A stretch of DNA of 37,792 nt, from the IMG/VR virus record IMGVR_UViG_3300023106_000022, positions 1 through 37,792 of that record; one strand, given 5' to 3'. Of this stretch, positions 25,750-33,301 are shown piece after piece. Below the pieces are notes generated by a model. That model saw only the letters and a program-made list of their open reading frames with translations, ran no database searches and was not told where the DNA came from. This DNA is from a virus. The position numbers were made by a program, and so were the translations under genes. Each line of letters begins with the position of its first letter. Position 1 is the first letter of the stretch.

Positions 25750-27159
25750 TTATTTTCTTGGTATTATTCCCAGCTTCTGCAGAAGCTGATAGATATATCG
25801 GGTAGGATCTATCAAGTGATTATCTACGTCTTCAGGTTCTTCAAGGACTACACCAAACCGATCTACTTTTCGTGAATAATTCTCCTGCTCATACTTTAAA
25901 TTAGTACTTGATGAGGTAAAGTAAACGCGAATATTATTCAATGAATCTATACCATCAATAATGCTTCCCGGCGGCTTAATGGCTGATACAGCATATTCCC
26001 ACCCTGATTGCCTGAGCGCAAGTACTTTAAGCGGGCGGTTACTGTCACAAGCAATAATTCTATCAAAAGGAATAGCAAGTTTACGGAACATCCACCTTAC
26101 AATCCCTTCTTCAGTTGCATTTATTTGTGCAAGGTCGGTAGGCGTTAGTTTTGCTCTTAGCTCATTTTCACTTGTGTAGTTTCGCTCGTGCAGATACAGC
26201 CCGCCGTCATAATACTTTGCATCCAATATTCCCCACGCATCAACCGCACCCCAATCGCAACCGCTGTAAACAGGAACATCCAACGCATGGTACTTTTCAT
26301 CGGGTATTTCTTCCCATGAAAATATTCTATTGGGTTTTTCAGCTTTTAAGCCTAATCCGTAAACGCTCCATTTAAATTCTGATGCGGATTTCTTATATTC
26401 ATTCTCCAGGCACCGGGATAATTCTTTTATTTGACGGGTGGTAAAAGACAAAGGGTTATTAGTAATGTCGTATGCGCTTACATCCTGCTCATCAATTAGT
26501 TTTAATGTAACAACAGCACACATCTTTACGGGCTGATATGACAGTATTTTTGCCCTCTGTTCAGCGGGGCAAAAGGGATTATCTTTAAATGTTGAGTGAA
26601 TCACTAAGCAACGGGGATCCTTTTCTAAATCATCTGACCAATGCCCTTTTTTTGGATTTAGGTCAAGTATCATAAAATCTGCAGTTCTTTGATCGATTTG
26701 ATCTGCGGTATCTTTACTGATCTTGTAAGGTTCGTTTAACCAAGCTGCATCCTGTGTAAGGCCATGCACTGTTTCTTCATCATCTGTACCGTGAATTTCA
26801 AATGTGCTATCTGTGGAGTAGGTAAATATTGATTCTGTTTTATTGAAGTCCTGATTTTTCTTATAGCGCCCTGTTGTTTTTAGGCGTTTCAAAAAATCAT
26901 TCAGCACAGTTTTTTTACAATCAGTTTTTGTGTCCCGCCAGGCAGTAAGGCGCTTACTCATATTAGAACGGGCGTACAAATCGAAAACGTCTATTATTGA
27001 AAAAGTTTTGGAAGAACGGGAACTGCCACGGTTAAGTATGTAACGATAATATCTGCCTGATCCTTTGCACCATTCGCAGTTTTTATCACTTCCATCGCAG
27101 GTTTCGCATTTACGATGTATGGCTTCCCAATTCTTTTGAAAGACTATTGTAGCTTCCAC
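25750..27159 (-). CDS. terL: Terminase large subunit with zinc-knuckle insert
   Basis: A 469-residue packaging ATPase and nuclease. It starts with GTG at 27159, abutting the small-subunit stop. The Walker A motif is degenerate (G45-SSRSSKT52). Walker B ends at Glu143 (DAAWLNE143), and the coupling motif region is HSTFKDNPF at 188-196. The nuclease domain begins near YSGCDWGAVDAWGILDAKYYDGG in the C-terminal half, with its first Asp in CDWG. Between the N-terminus and Walker A, residues 18-35 hold CxxCxG ... CxxCxGSG, a DnaJ-like zinc knuckle not usual in this family. It pumps DNA into the prohead through the portal. Confidence 0.93.
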   Translation of the reverse strand: MEATIVFQKNWEAIHRKCETCDGSDKNCEWCKGSGRYYRYILNRGSSRSSKTFSIIDVFDLYARSNMSKRLTAWRDTKTDCKKTVLNDFLKRLKTTGRYKKNQDFNKTESIFTYSTDSTFEIHGTDDEETVHGLTQDAAWLNEPYKISKDTADQIDQRTADFMILDLNPKKGHWSDDLEKDPRCLVIHSTFKDNPFCPAEQRAKILSYQPVKMCAVVTLKLIDEQDVSAYDITNNPLSFTTRQIKELSRCLENEYKKSASEFKWSVYGLGLKAEKPNRIFSWEEIPDEKYHALDVPVYSGCDWGAVDAWGILDAKYYDGGLYLHERNYTSENELRAKLTPTDLAQINATEEGIVRWMFRKLAIPFDRIIACDSNRPLKVLALRQSGWEYAVSAIKPPGSIIDGIDSLNNIRVYFTSSSTNLKYEQENYSRKVDRFGVVLEEPEDVDNHLIDPTRYIYQLLQKLGIIPRK

Positions 27160-27729
27160 TTATTCGTCTTCATTTTCAGGCGGGACGATACTTACCTGCA
27201 TAATTTGTTTTACATCATTACCCGCTTTATCAGTTTGGGCCGTAAGCACCGGCGTATAATATCCAAACATTTTATTAAGTTCAGCAAGGGCAGGTATTTT
27301 AGGATTAAATTTAACTTCTACGGTTTCGCCTACCTTTAAACGGTCTTCCCCATGTCCCTCAAATTCTTCTAAAACCTTTATGCCCGCAATAGATCCTGCA
27401 ACATCATCATCAAGATCCCTAACGTTCTTCAATGAGTTATCAACAGTGTAAGCCTTTCTTATATCCAAAAATCCGATCTTAATAAGCTCATTGGCTATTT
27501 GTTCCTTGCTTACGATCACACGCTCTTTAACGGCATCAGACAGGCTTTTAATTAAGGCTTGAACATTTTCATAGGTTAACAGGCGGGAGGCGCAGGAAGT
27601 AGCTGTTTTTGGCGCATACCCGGCTTCTATAGCAGCATGAGTACCATTACCACCGTTATTGAAGTAAGCATACGCAAACAGCTTCTGCTGCTCTGTAGTG
27701 CCATCTGTTGTTTTTGCTCCTTTTGCCAT
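27160..27729 (-). CDS. terS: Terminase small subunit
   Basis: A 189-residue protein from the ATG at 27729; a second ATG is directly upstream at 27732. It contains a Terminase_2-type HTH region: TEQQKLFAYAYFNNGGNGTHAA, then IEAGYAPKTATSCASRLLTYENV. A helical oligomerisation part follows (VSKEQIANELIKIGF), then strands and an acidic end. It recognises the packaging site and recruits the large subunit. A promoter box ends only three bases before the first ATG, so the transcript is probably leaderless. A longer frame reaching into the methyltransferase gene looks like a shadow. Confidence 0.85.
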   Translation of the reverse strand: MAKGAKTTDGTTEQQKLFAYAYFNNGGNGTHAAIEAGYAPKTATSCASRLLTYENVQALIKSLSDAVKERVIVSKEQIANELIKIGFLDIRKAYTVDNSLKNVRDLDDDVAGSIAGIKVLEEFEGHGEDRLKVGETVEVKFNPKIPALAELNKMFGYYTPVLTAQTDKAGNDVKQIMQVSIVPPENEDE

Positions 27730-27734
27730 CATTT

Positions 27735-27765
27735 CAAATTTACGCCCCCTTTCCCGAACGGCAAA
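27735..27765 (-). promoter_or_regulatory. Bacteroidota-type promoter before terminase
   Basis: On the minus strand TTTG (27765-27762, the end of an eight-T run) is followed by exactly 19 nt and TAAATTTG (27742-27735), a full match to TTTG-N19-TAnnTTTG. It lies between the methyltransferase stop and the terminase start, where late structural genes begin. The predicted start of RNA falls on the ATG pair at 27732-27727, so the message would have little or no leader. Confidence 0.7.
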
Positions 27766-27772
27766 AAAAAGT

Positions 27773-28516
27773 TTAGAAGAGTTTCGTTTGTGCGGTGTGG
27801 TTGGCGATGCGCTGCATGGCTTTGTCGAAGTAGTCTTTAGACTGTTCAATACAGATATAATTTCTGTTTTCCATTAGGCAGGCAATAGCTGTAGTTCCTG
27901 AACCACTGCAATTATCCAAAATGGTTTCACCTTCATTGCTGTAAGTTTTGATAAGATACCGGAAAAGATCAACAGGCTTTTGAGTAGGATGTATGGATGA
28001 ATTTTGTGTATCTGTACTAAATTGCTGAATACTTCTTGGATAACGTTCCGTACTTTCATAAGTATAATCCTCATTCATTTGTCCGTAAACTTCTGTTTGC
28101 AATTCTTTGGAACGTGAGCTTTTTTTATTCTTATGCCCGGTTGTTTTTTGCGGGTTGTAGATACATTGGTTTTTATAGAACACACTTATAACTTCATGTA
28201 CACGCATAGGCTGCTTCTTAGCGTTCAAAAATCCTGTTCCCTTTATTTTACCCCAAATAATATCATACTTAAATAGCTTCAAATTGCTCATTCTAAGATG
28301 TGAACTAAATGGCTCTGCTCCAAAAAGGATGATAGCCCCATTATCTTTTATAATTCTTTCGTATTGATTCCATAGCTTTTCAAAAGGTATTATTATATCC
28401 CAAAGGCACTGCGTTGTTCCATATGGCAAATCACAAAGGATCATATCTACGGACTTATCTTGAATAGTAGCCATAACCTGCAGGCACTCTACGTTAATCA
28501 TTTCATTTTTCAGCAT
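27773..28516 (-). CDS. Beta-class DNA methyltransferase (N4-C or N6-A)
   Basis: A 247-residue enzyme of the amino-methyltransferase type. Catalytic motif IV is D29-L-P-Y32-G, HPTQKP is at 176-181, and the SAM-binding motif I is at about 199-210 (ILDNCSGSGTTA). The order IV before I marks the beta class. It transfers a methyl group from SAM to the exocyclic amine of adenine or cytosine; the target site cannot be read. No restriction enzyme partner is nearby, so self-protection from host restriction or a regulatory role is likely. The start is ATG at 28516. Confidence 0.88.
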   Translation of the reverse strand: MLKNEMINVECLQVMATIQDKSVDMILCDLPYGTTQCLWDIIIPFEKLWNQYERIIKDNGAIILFGAEPFSSHLRMSNLKLFKYDIIWGKIKGTGFLNAKKQPMRVHEVISVFYKNQCIYNPQKTTGHKNKKSSRSKELQTEVYGQMNEDYTYESTERYPRSIQQFSTDTQNSSIHPTQKPVDLFRYLIKTYSNEGETILDNCSGSGTTAIACLMENRNYICIEQSKDYFDKAMQRIANHTAQTKLF

Positions 28517-28552
28517 ACAATCATTTTTAGTTTATCCAATATCGCCCTGCCT

Positions 28553-28978
28553 TCAAACCTCTTTAATCTCAATTCCATGCACCTCAAACATTAATTTCCG
28601 TTTTATTATGTAGGTGCTGAGCTTTCGGGTGGCTTCGCTCTTTACGTCCTCAACTACGGGTTTTCCTGTTTCAGCATCTATGTAATAAAAATCTGCCTTG
28701 TAGGTTACTGATCGTTCTTTTTCATTTTTTGGAATAAGCAAGAATACCTTTTGTGTTTCTAAATAACCGATCTTACCTGCTTTCAAAAGGATCTTTAGTT
28801 CTAAGTACCTGTTCCTTTCCTTTTTGGAATCGAATATAATACCGTCTGCTTCGGTCTTTTTGTTCTTATACTTTGCCTTTTTTAGAGCCCGCAATTCTTC
28901 GGGATCCTCAAACAGGTGCTTATTCCTCCCTGCGCAGGCTGAGTTTTTAAGATCTGATATAGTAAATGACTTACGCAT
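28553..28978 (-). CDS. DUF1064 nuclease-like protein
   Basis: A 141-residue protein with the DUF1064 pattern: KYKNKKTEADGIIFDSKKERNRY, then LELKILLKAGKIGYLETQK, then TYKADFYYIDAETGKPVVEDVKS. The spaced E ... D ... E-V-K arrangement is the active-site layout of PD-(D/E)xK nucleases. Phage members of this family are thought to act as junction-resolving or packaging-related nucleases. It sits in the replication module between an HTH protein and a methyltransferase gene, and overlaps the former by 8 nt. Confidence 0.85.
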   Translation of the reverse strand: MRKSFTISDLKNSACAGRNKHLFEDPEELRALKKAKYKNKKTEADGIIFDSKKERNRYLELKILLKAGKIGYLETQKVFLLIPKNEKERSVTYKADFYYIDAETGKPVVEDVKSEATRKLSTYIIKRKLMFEVHGIEIKEV

Positions 28979-29336
28979 TGTTCCACTGTGTGTTTGAATA
29001 AACGGCAGCGGGCCGTACGAAATCCTTGGTTTCCTGTTTCACAGTTATCGCGTTCCGTTTAAGAAAAGTATCGATCACGTTTTCTGCCGCTTTCCTGCTA
29101 CCTAATGCAGCACGGGAACCTTGTATGTAAAATATGCCGGTAGGGTAAATTCGCACATCAAAACCTTTGTAAGTGAAGGATCTTGTTTCAGGTTTTATGC
29201 CACCGAATTTACGGGGCACAAGAACATCTTCCACATCATTCATTGAAATTTTAAGCATGGCGCTTATTTCACGGTACTTTAGCCCTTTTGAACGAAGTTT
29301 TTGAACCTTAGCTGATATTTTAGGGGAATGTATCAT
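28971..29336 (-). CDS. HTH-containing small protein
   Basis: A 121-residue basic protein. Residues 7-37 (SAKVQKLRSKGLKYREISAMLK, then ISMNDVEDVL) look like a sigma-70-region-4 or Hin-type helix-turn-helix. The rest is a strand-rich module with FDVRIYPTGIFYIQGSRAAL and a final helix with KQETKDF. It probably binds DNA, and could act as a transcription or replication accessory protein. Located between the DnaC-like ATPase and the DUF1064 gene. No specific family is recognised. Confidence 0.7.
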   Translation of the reverse strand: MIHSPKISAKVQKLRSKGLKYREISAMLKISMNDVEDVLVPRKFGGIKPETRSFTYKGFDVRIYPTGIFYIQGSRAALGSRKAAENVIDTFLKRNAITVKQETKDFVRPAAVYSNTQWNNA

Positions 29337-29340
29337 TATC

Positions 29341-30264
29341 TTATTTTTGCCCGCGCATGTCTTCGCCTTTCAGGTAAACAATGTTGAACATATCCTTAAT
29401 TCTGCTCCGCACCCGAAACCCGTATTTTTTTTCAATCTCATCAAAAGAAAGGTTTGTACTGATCACAATGTTTGAATAATCGGTTTTATTTAGGTAATAA
29501 AGCTCAATAAAGTCTTTAAGCCAAAATATCTTTGTGCCGTAGTGATTTATAGGCGTTTGCTCGCTTCCTACATCATCCAGGTAAAGTATTTTTTTGAGCA
29601 ATGGTTCAAAAGATCCTTCTTCTTTTACCGATTCTGAAATTTCAATCAATGAATAAATACTGATTGGTTTGTATTCATTATGCTTTAAACACTCGGCTAT
29701 AAATGTCTTACCCAATCCGCTAACGCCTCTTATTAGCAAGCCTTTGCCAAATGAATATTTTAATTCAGTCTCAAAACGGGGGTCTTTGCTCAAAAAATAG
29801 CACCATGTTTTTATTAGGTGTTCAGTATGATCGTTGTAAATAAACTCTTTTCCGTAAATGGACCACGAGGCATTTTTGATAAAAGAATAAAAAGCCGCAG
29901 CTGTCCATTTTTCTTTTAATTCTATGGCTCTTTTCTCATTTTCCTCTTTTTCTTTTATCCTACGGTCTGTTTCCCATAGTTTCCGGTGCTTATTACCGTT
30001 CGCTGTTGCCAATACTTCCTTTTCGTTAATTTCTTTTGACCAATCTTTAGCCGCTATACTTGCTTCAGTCTCTCCTGCAAGCTGCCGGCGCTGCAGCCGA
30101 TTCCATACAAAGTGATCTTTTGCGCGTTTTATGGCGTGTTCGATTGCAGTAGCCTTTTCCTCCTCTGTGAGTATATCTTCAAGGGCGGTCGTCTGCAATA
30201 GTTCTTCCGGGGTTAGTTTCAGTGCCCTTGCCATTGCTGCCTGTATTGATTCCATTTTTTTCAT
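29341..30264 (-). CDS. DnaC-like AAA+ helicase loader
   Basis: A 307-residue protein. The N-terminal 120 residues are charged helices for partner contact. The AAA+ domain has Walker A at 180-187 (GVSGLGKT), Walker B at 226-231 (ILYLDD), sensor 1 Asn271 in NIVISTNLS and arginines at 284-288 (RVRSR) in the arginine-finger region. It matches DnaC/DnaI/IstB-type loaders, which place the replicative helicase on DNA at an origin. No phage helicase was found, so it probably recruits the host DnaB. Its start overlaps the preceding replication gene by 86 nt; a start at 30234 would shorten the overlap. Confidence 0.85.
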   Translation of the reverse strand: MKKMESIQAAMARALKLTPEELLQTTALEDILTEEEKATAIEHAIKRAKDHFVWNRLQRRQLAGETEASIAAKDWSKEINEKEVLATANGNKHRKLWETDRRIKEKEENEKRAIELKEKWTAAAFYSFIKNASWSIYGKEFIYNDHTEHLIKTWCYFLSKDPRFETELKYSFGKGLLIRGVSGLGKTFIAECLKHNEYKPISIYSLIEISESVKEEGSFEPLLKKILYLDDVGSEQTPINHYGTKIFWLKDFIELYYLNKTDYSNIVISTNLSFDEIEKKYGFRVRSRIKDMFNIVYLKGEDMRGQK

Positions 30265-30907
30265 TTTTTAACCAATTTGAAATGTAAGAAGGAACTAAGT
30301 TCCGGAAATTTGTAATAGGGCTTCCCCTTATAAACCACCCTGTACTTTCATTTTTATTATAAAAACTCTCTGCCATTTCCACTGTGCCGCCACTACCTAA
30401 GAAATGCATTTTTACCTCTGAAGCAGATGGTATTTTAGGCTGTCTGAAAAGGTTTGAGTGCTGCAAATCATTTTCTTTTTTTGCGGAACTTTTTTCTTTT
30501 TCTTCTTCTTTTGGATTTTTAGGTGAATTTTCTTTTGGATCAGCGGGCGTATTACTCTCTCTTACAGTATCATTTACATTAACAGTTACATTAGCATTTA
30601 CATTTACAGCTTCGTTTGCTTCGTTTTGCTTCGTTTTGCTTCGCACTTCACCGCTTTTAATACCGCCTAATTTACCTGCAGCTGACCTTCCGCTCTTAGT
30701 TTCACGCCATTTTTCAAGATCACGCTTCATTTGTGCTTTAATCGGCTCAAAGAGTATTTTGGTAATCTTATCAGGTGGTTCGGGGTTCAGGTCGTTTACG
30801 TACCTAAGCATGTGCTTAAATAATACCCCTGCCTCACTATCATCTAAAGCCTCAATAGTACCTATAAGGTCAGCGTAAATAATGAATGATTTTTTACTTT
30901 GTGCCAT
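30179..30907 (-). CDS. DUF6291-like replication initiator protein
   Basis: A 242-residue protein. The N-terminal 65 residues are a compact domain (SFIIYADLIGTIEALDDSEAG ... LFKHMLRYVNDLNP ... ILFEPIKAQMKRDLEKW). I associate this with DUF6291 and phage replication proteins; the name is from memory. A Lys/Arg/Asn-rich linker follows (95-150), and the repeats within it are iteron-like at DNA level. The C-terminal 90 residues hold FYNKNESTGWFIRGSPITNF, as in DnaT/DnaD-type replication proteins. Placed directly before the DnaC-like loader, it is probably the origin-binding protein. Confidence 0.75.
   Translation of the reverse strand: MAQSKKSFIIYADLIGTIEALDDSEAGVLFKHMLRYVNDLNPEPPDKITKILFEPIKAQMKRDLEKWRETKSGRSAAGKLGGIKSGEVRSKTKQNEANEAVNVNANVTVNVNDTVRESNTPADPKENSPKNPKEEEKEKSSAKKENDLQHSNLFRQPKIPSASEVKMHFLGSGGTVEMAESFYNKNESTGWFIRGSPITNFRNLVPSYISNWLKNEKNGINTGSNGKGTETNPGRTIADDRP
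30574..30643. repeat. Iteron-like repeats, candidate replication origin
   Basis: Within the linker of the replication gene lie TTACAT at 30574, 30586 and 30598 and TTACAG at 30604 (spacing 12, 12, 6). GCTTCG follows at 30609, 30618, 30628 and 30638 (spacing 9, 10, 10). Helically phased repeats inside an initiator gene are how several phages, including lambda, encode their origin. Low-complexity coding is the alternative. Confidence 0.5.
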
Positions 30908-31158
30908 TATGAAAAAGGATTATAAGAATACATTTCTTTTTTTGAAATATTGCAGGTAAAAACGGTCTTTTTACTTTCATAATAAATTCCGTCATAATGC
31001 TCCTCAGAACGTATTAAATTTTCACAGAAATTAAAACAAGCGTGTTGGTTATTTGGATTGTATTTGCACCATTTTTCATGCTTAGTCATATCCCCTTTTC
31101 TAAACTGTTTTTTTTTGCAAAAGTCGCAATGAAATACATCCTGTGTAGTTATCTTCAT
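30907..31158 (-). CDS. Small zinc-finger protein
   Basis: An 83-residue protein with C-x2-C-x11-H-x3-C near the N-terminus (CDFCKKKQFRKGDMTKHEKWC). Two further Cys-containing motifs follow (HACFNFCENL and TCNISKKE). It is probably a zinc finger binding DNA or RNA. Its stop overlaps the ATG of the replication initiator by one base. It lies directly after the hairpin at 31171-31242, whose T-rich tail runs to the start codon, so its translation or transcription may be controlled by that structure. Confidence 0.75.
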   Translation of the reverse strand: MKITTQDVFHCDFCKKKQFRKGDMTKHEKWCKYNPNNQHACFNFCENLIRSEEHYDGIYYESKKTVFTCNISKKEMYSYNPFS

Positions 31159-31170
31159 AAAAATAAAAAT

Positions 31171-31242
31171 GCCTTATCGGATGCTTCGTTTAAGAGGGGA
31201 AAGGTTTGCACCGATCCAAGTTTACGAAACGCCCGATAAGGC
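31171..31242. promoter_or_regulatory. Long imperfect hairpin in front of zinc-finger gene
   Basis: GCCTTATCGG (31171-31180) pairs perfectly with CCGATAAGGC (31233-31242). The stem continues inward through a G-U pair, one C-A mismatch and six further pairs, for 18 positions around a 36-nt loop. On the minus strand ATTTTTATTTTT and the ATG at 31158 follow directly. It could be a terminator-attenuator for the early transcript, an RNA control element or an operator. Confidence 0.6.
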
Positions 31243-31325
31243 GCTTTTAAATAATTTTATGTCTTAGCAACGCCTCTTACTTCGTTACTCAATGCAAAAT
31301 AAAACTTTATTCCGAACCTACAAAA

Positions 31326-31508
31326 CTATTTTTCTTTAAGAATATTATTGTCTATTAGCCACATTTTATAAGACAATAGAAGGCCATCAAGGCTTAATAT
31401 GCTATTCCCGTCAGGAGTTTGATATATAAATACCCCGTGCTCATTTTTAGAATATTCTTCCTCTTCTAAAAATTTTCTTTCTGACTTAAACATTTCTTCA
31501 AAATTCAT
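31326..31508 (-). CDS. Small hypothetical protein
   Basis: A 60-residue acidic protein when the ATG at 31508 is used (NFEEMFKSERKFLEEEEYS ... YKMWLIDNNILKEK). An upstream ATG at 31556 would overlap the preceding gene by 38 nt and add 16 residues, so the shorter form is preferred. Mainly helical, with a central GVFIYQTPDGNSILSLDG turn. No family recognised. The 167 nt after it hold the hairpin and no gene. Confidence 0.6.
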   Translation of the reverse strand: MNFEEMFKSERKFLEEEEYSKNEHGVFIYQTPDGNSILSLDGLLLSYKMWLIDNNILKEK

Positions 31509-31518
31509 ATTATTAAAT

Positions 31519-31812
31519 TTAACTTGTTGAGTTTTTATAAATCCATTTACCTTCATTTCTTCCGTGCGGGCCGGTAACGAATAAGCCGGTATTCTCCAAC
31601 AGATCTTTTTTAGTCAGGTTGGTTATTGACCTGCGGATGCTTGTTTTTAAATACTTATGCCCCGCTTTTAAGCAAAGGTCCTCTACCTCTGACGGGCTGA
31701 AAGAACGATTGCAGTTTTTGAAAATCAGTAGTATGGCATCATCCTGCTTTGCCGCTTCCGCTACCGCTTTTTTAAGGTCATTGCCGCTTAGGTGTGTGGT
31801 GTTATGGTACAT
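31519..31812 (-). CDS. Winged-helix DNA-binding protein
   Basis: A 97-residue protein with a winged-helix layout. Helices lie in DDAILLIFKNCNRSFSPSEVEDL; a recognition-type helix is in YLKTSIRRSITNLTKKDLL. A beta wing follows (ENTGLFVTGPHGRNEGKWIYK). Such small wHTH proteins in phage early regions act as transcriptional regulators, often controlling gene expression or host takeover. It sits upstream of the replication genes. No family name can be given. Confidence 0.72.
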   Translation of the reverse strand: MYHNTTHLSGNDLKKAVAEAAKQDDAILLIFKNCNRSFSPSEVEDLCLKAGHKYLKTSIRRSITNLTKKDLLENTGLFVTGPHGRNEGKWIYKNSTS

Positions 31813-31821
31813 GGTTTTATA

Positions 31822-32217
31822 TTATACTAAGTCTTTCGTTATTGGCTCAAAGCGTGATACATCAAACATAAACATAGGGTTAGGTCTGCTTTTAACATTT
31901 AAATACCATTTCCCATTTTTATTGGTCCATTGTGTTACTTCTTCAATATCACCTTTATTAAGCGAACTTTTATCGGTAATTACTTTTACAAACTTTGGAA
32001 GTTCATCATATTTTCTTTCTTCCCACGATTCAAGTTTTTTAAATAAGTGAGGATACTTGTCAATATTAGGTTTATTGGTAGTATGTTTTTTACCATTATT
32101 TTCAAAAGAGAAATAATCTGGCAATTCTTCTGTTAAGGTTATGCCAACCCATAATATATTCCCTGGATAATCCGCTATCACTTTGTATCTCAGTTTCAAA
32201 AGTTCTTCTGTATTCAT
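31822..32217 (-). CDS. Hypothetical early protein
   Basis: A 131-residue, Lys/Glu-rich protein. It has a hydrophobic segment (DYPGNILWVGITLTEEL), a helical part (LESWEERKYDELPKFVKVI) and strand-like C-terminal segments (KNGKWYLNVKSRPNPMFMF). There is no signal peptide or clear motif. Its ATG overlaps the TGA of the 47-residue gene as ATGA, so it is likely translated by coupling. Confidence 0.72.
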   Translation of the reverse strand: MNTEELLKLRYKVIADYPGNILWVGITLTEELPDYFSFENNGKKHTTNKPNIDKYPHLFKKLESWEERKYDELPKFVKVITDKSSLNKGDIEEVTQWTNKNGKWYLNVKSRPNPMFMFDVSRFEPITKDLV

Positions 32218-32357
32218 AATTTAATTTTTACAATTTTATAAACCCACGGGACCGGCTGCATCCTGCAGTAATACTTTTCACCTAAAAATATCTCCCATTC
32301 CTGCTTAGGCTTTACCCAAACTTTAGGCGGATCAGGTATTCGCTTCTTCGTTGCCAT
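32214..32357 (-). CDS. Small basic hypothetical protein
   Basis: A 47-residue basic protein (ATKKRIPDPPKVWVKPKQEW ... RMQPVPWVYKIVKIKL) with many Pro and Trp residues. Its ATG at 32357 lies within the end of the HNH gene and its TGA overlaps the next ATG as ATGA. This fills a gap of about 115 nt that would otherwise be empty. The double overlap is the main evidence that it is real. Function unknown. Confidence 0.62.
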   Translation of the reverse strand: MATKKRIPDPPKVWVKPKQEWEIFLGEKYYCRMQPVPWVYKIVKIKL

Positions 32358-32712
32358 CGGGGATAAATCTACTTTTAGTTAAACCTAATTGATCAGCAAG
32401 CTTCGGGTGATTCTCTTTTGACAAATTACACGCATTGCACGCCCTGCGTAAGTTGGTGCGTTCCAAAAGGTTCTTCGAAGTTCGTTTTTGTATATGATCA
32501 AGCCCTTCCGCGGCACCCGTGCACACTCCCGGTATCTTCATTTCGCACATCTTATTTTCAGAAAGCATTTCCTTTACTATTTTCCTGTACTCCACCTGCA
32601 TCTTCTGCCGCTTATCTGATAAAGGCTTTATATTTACCGGTTTCTTTACGGGAACGGACCGTCGAGATTCCCGCCTTTCGTCTTGCTTATCGCTCCATGA
32701 ATATTTACCCAT
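32332..32712 (-). CDS. HNH-type endonuclease-like protein
   Basis: A 126-residue protein. A basic N-terminal 50 residues precede a zinc-organised HNH fold: Cys56 and Cys64 (CEMKIPGVC), Asp72-His73 (LDHI), Asn87 (ERTNL), Cys92 and Cys95 (ACNAC), and His102 (ENHP). The D-H ... N ... H set supports metal-dependent nuclease activity. It lies in the recombination module near the annealing protein, similar to NinG-like recombination nucleases. A packaging HNH nuclease, usually next to terminase, is less likely from its position. Confidence 0.8.
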   Translation of the reverse strand: MGKYSWSDKQDERRESRRSVPVKKPVNIKPLSDKRQKMQVEYRKIVKEMLSENKMCEMKIPGVCTGAAEGLDHIQKRTSKNLLERTNLRRACNACNLSKENHPKLADQLGLTKSRFIPDGNEEANT

Positions 32713-32923
32713 TTCTGAAATAGTTTTGTAATTGTTTTTTCAAATAATCAGAATCATAAGTAACCGTCATTCCCTTTTTATATTCGCCTTCTGTGTACTC
32801 GTAAACATGTATTTTACCATGTGATGATATAAGTTTCAACTTAGTGCCGTCAGAGGTTATATGAAGGTTATCCGGCGGCTTAAATAGTTCTTCTGAAACA
32901 GATTTTTTAGCTGTACTGCGCAA
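32705..32923 (-). CDS. Hypothetical protein with TTG start
   Basis: A 72-residue protein read from a TTG at 32923; no upstream ATG exists in frame before a stop. It has a basic start (RSTAKKSVSEELFKPP), central strands (TKLKLISSHGKIHVYEY) and a helical end (SDYLKKQLQNYFRNG). It overlaps both the preceding gene (by 19 nt) and the following HNH gene (by 8 nt). No family recognised. The unusual start makes the N-terminus uncertain. Confidence 0.6.
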   Translation of the reverse strand: MRSTAKKSVSEELFKPPDNLHITSDGTKLKLISSHGKIHVYEYTEGEYKKGMTVTYDSDYLKKQLQNYFRNG

Positions 32924-33299
32924 AGGTTCTTTCTGATTTAAGGCTTGAAATAATAGTTCTTATGCAATCTGCGGCATGCACCGCTGTCCTGCTGCATCGC
33001 TCTGCAGTATCGTAAACCTCGCCAATTTCGGCACATTGAGCGTCTACGTAGTCTTTCCCTTGCGAAGCCGAAAAATATCGCTGTGACGCTACCTGTGATG
33101 CCGCCAAACTATTATATGCCTTAACCTTTGCATCCTTATATATTTTATTCCACTCAGCCATTAATGTATTAGCCCGTGCCATATATTGGGTAAGTTCAAT
33201 TAAATATACGTGCAGCGTAGCGCCGTCCTGAGCCATTTGCTTATCAAAGGTTTCTATAGCATATAAATAGCTGTGGAGTTCTTTTAGTATTTCCTTCAT
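32907..33299 (-). CDS. Helical protein next to annealing protein
   Basis: A 130-residue, almost fully helical protein with QYMARANTLMAEWNKIYKD and a conserved-looking middle, GKDYVDAQCAEIGEVYDTAERC, then a Ser/Thr/Ala-rich end. It starts with ATG 2 nt after the annealing-protein stop. Small helical proteins in this slot in other phages accompany the recombinase; I recall the 'KDYVDAQ' type but cannot name a function. Probably an accessory recombination or ssDNA-handling protein. Confidence 0.65.
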   Translation of the reverse strand: MKEILKELHSYLYAIETFDKQMAQDGATLHVYLIELTQYMARANTLMAEWNKIYKDAKVKAYNSLAASQVASQRYFSASQGKDYVDAQCAEIGEVYDTAERCSRTAVHAADCIRTIISSLKSERTFAQYS

Positions 33300-33301
33300 A
33301 A

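Noticed and set aside
27733-27849. Longer N-terminus of the terminase small subunit
   Set aside because: It overlaps the methyltransferase end, is Ser/Thr/Pro/Lys-rich and unlike the family; the ATG pair at 27732/27729 directly precedes the conserved part.
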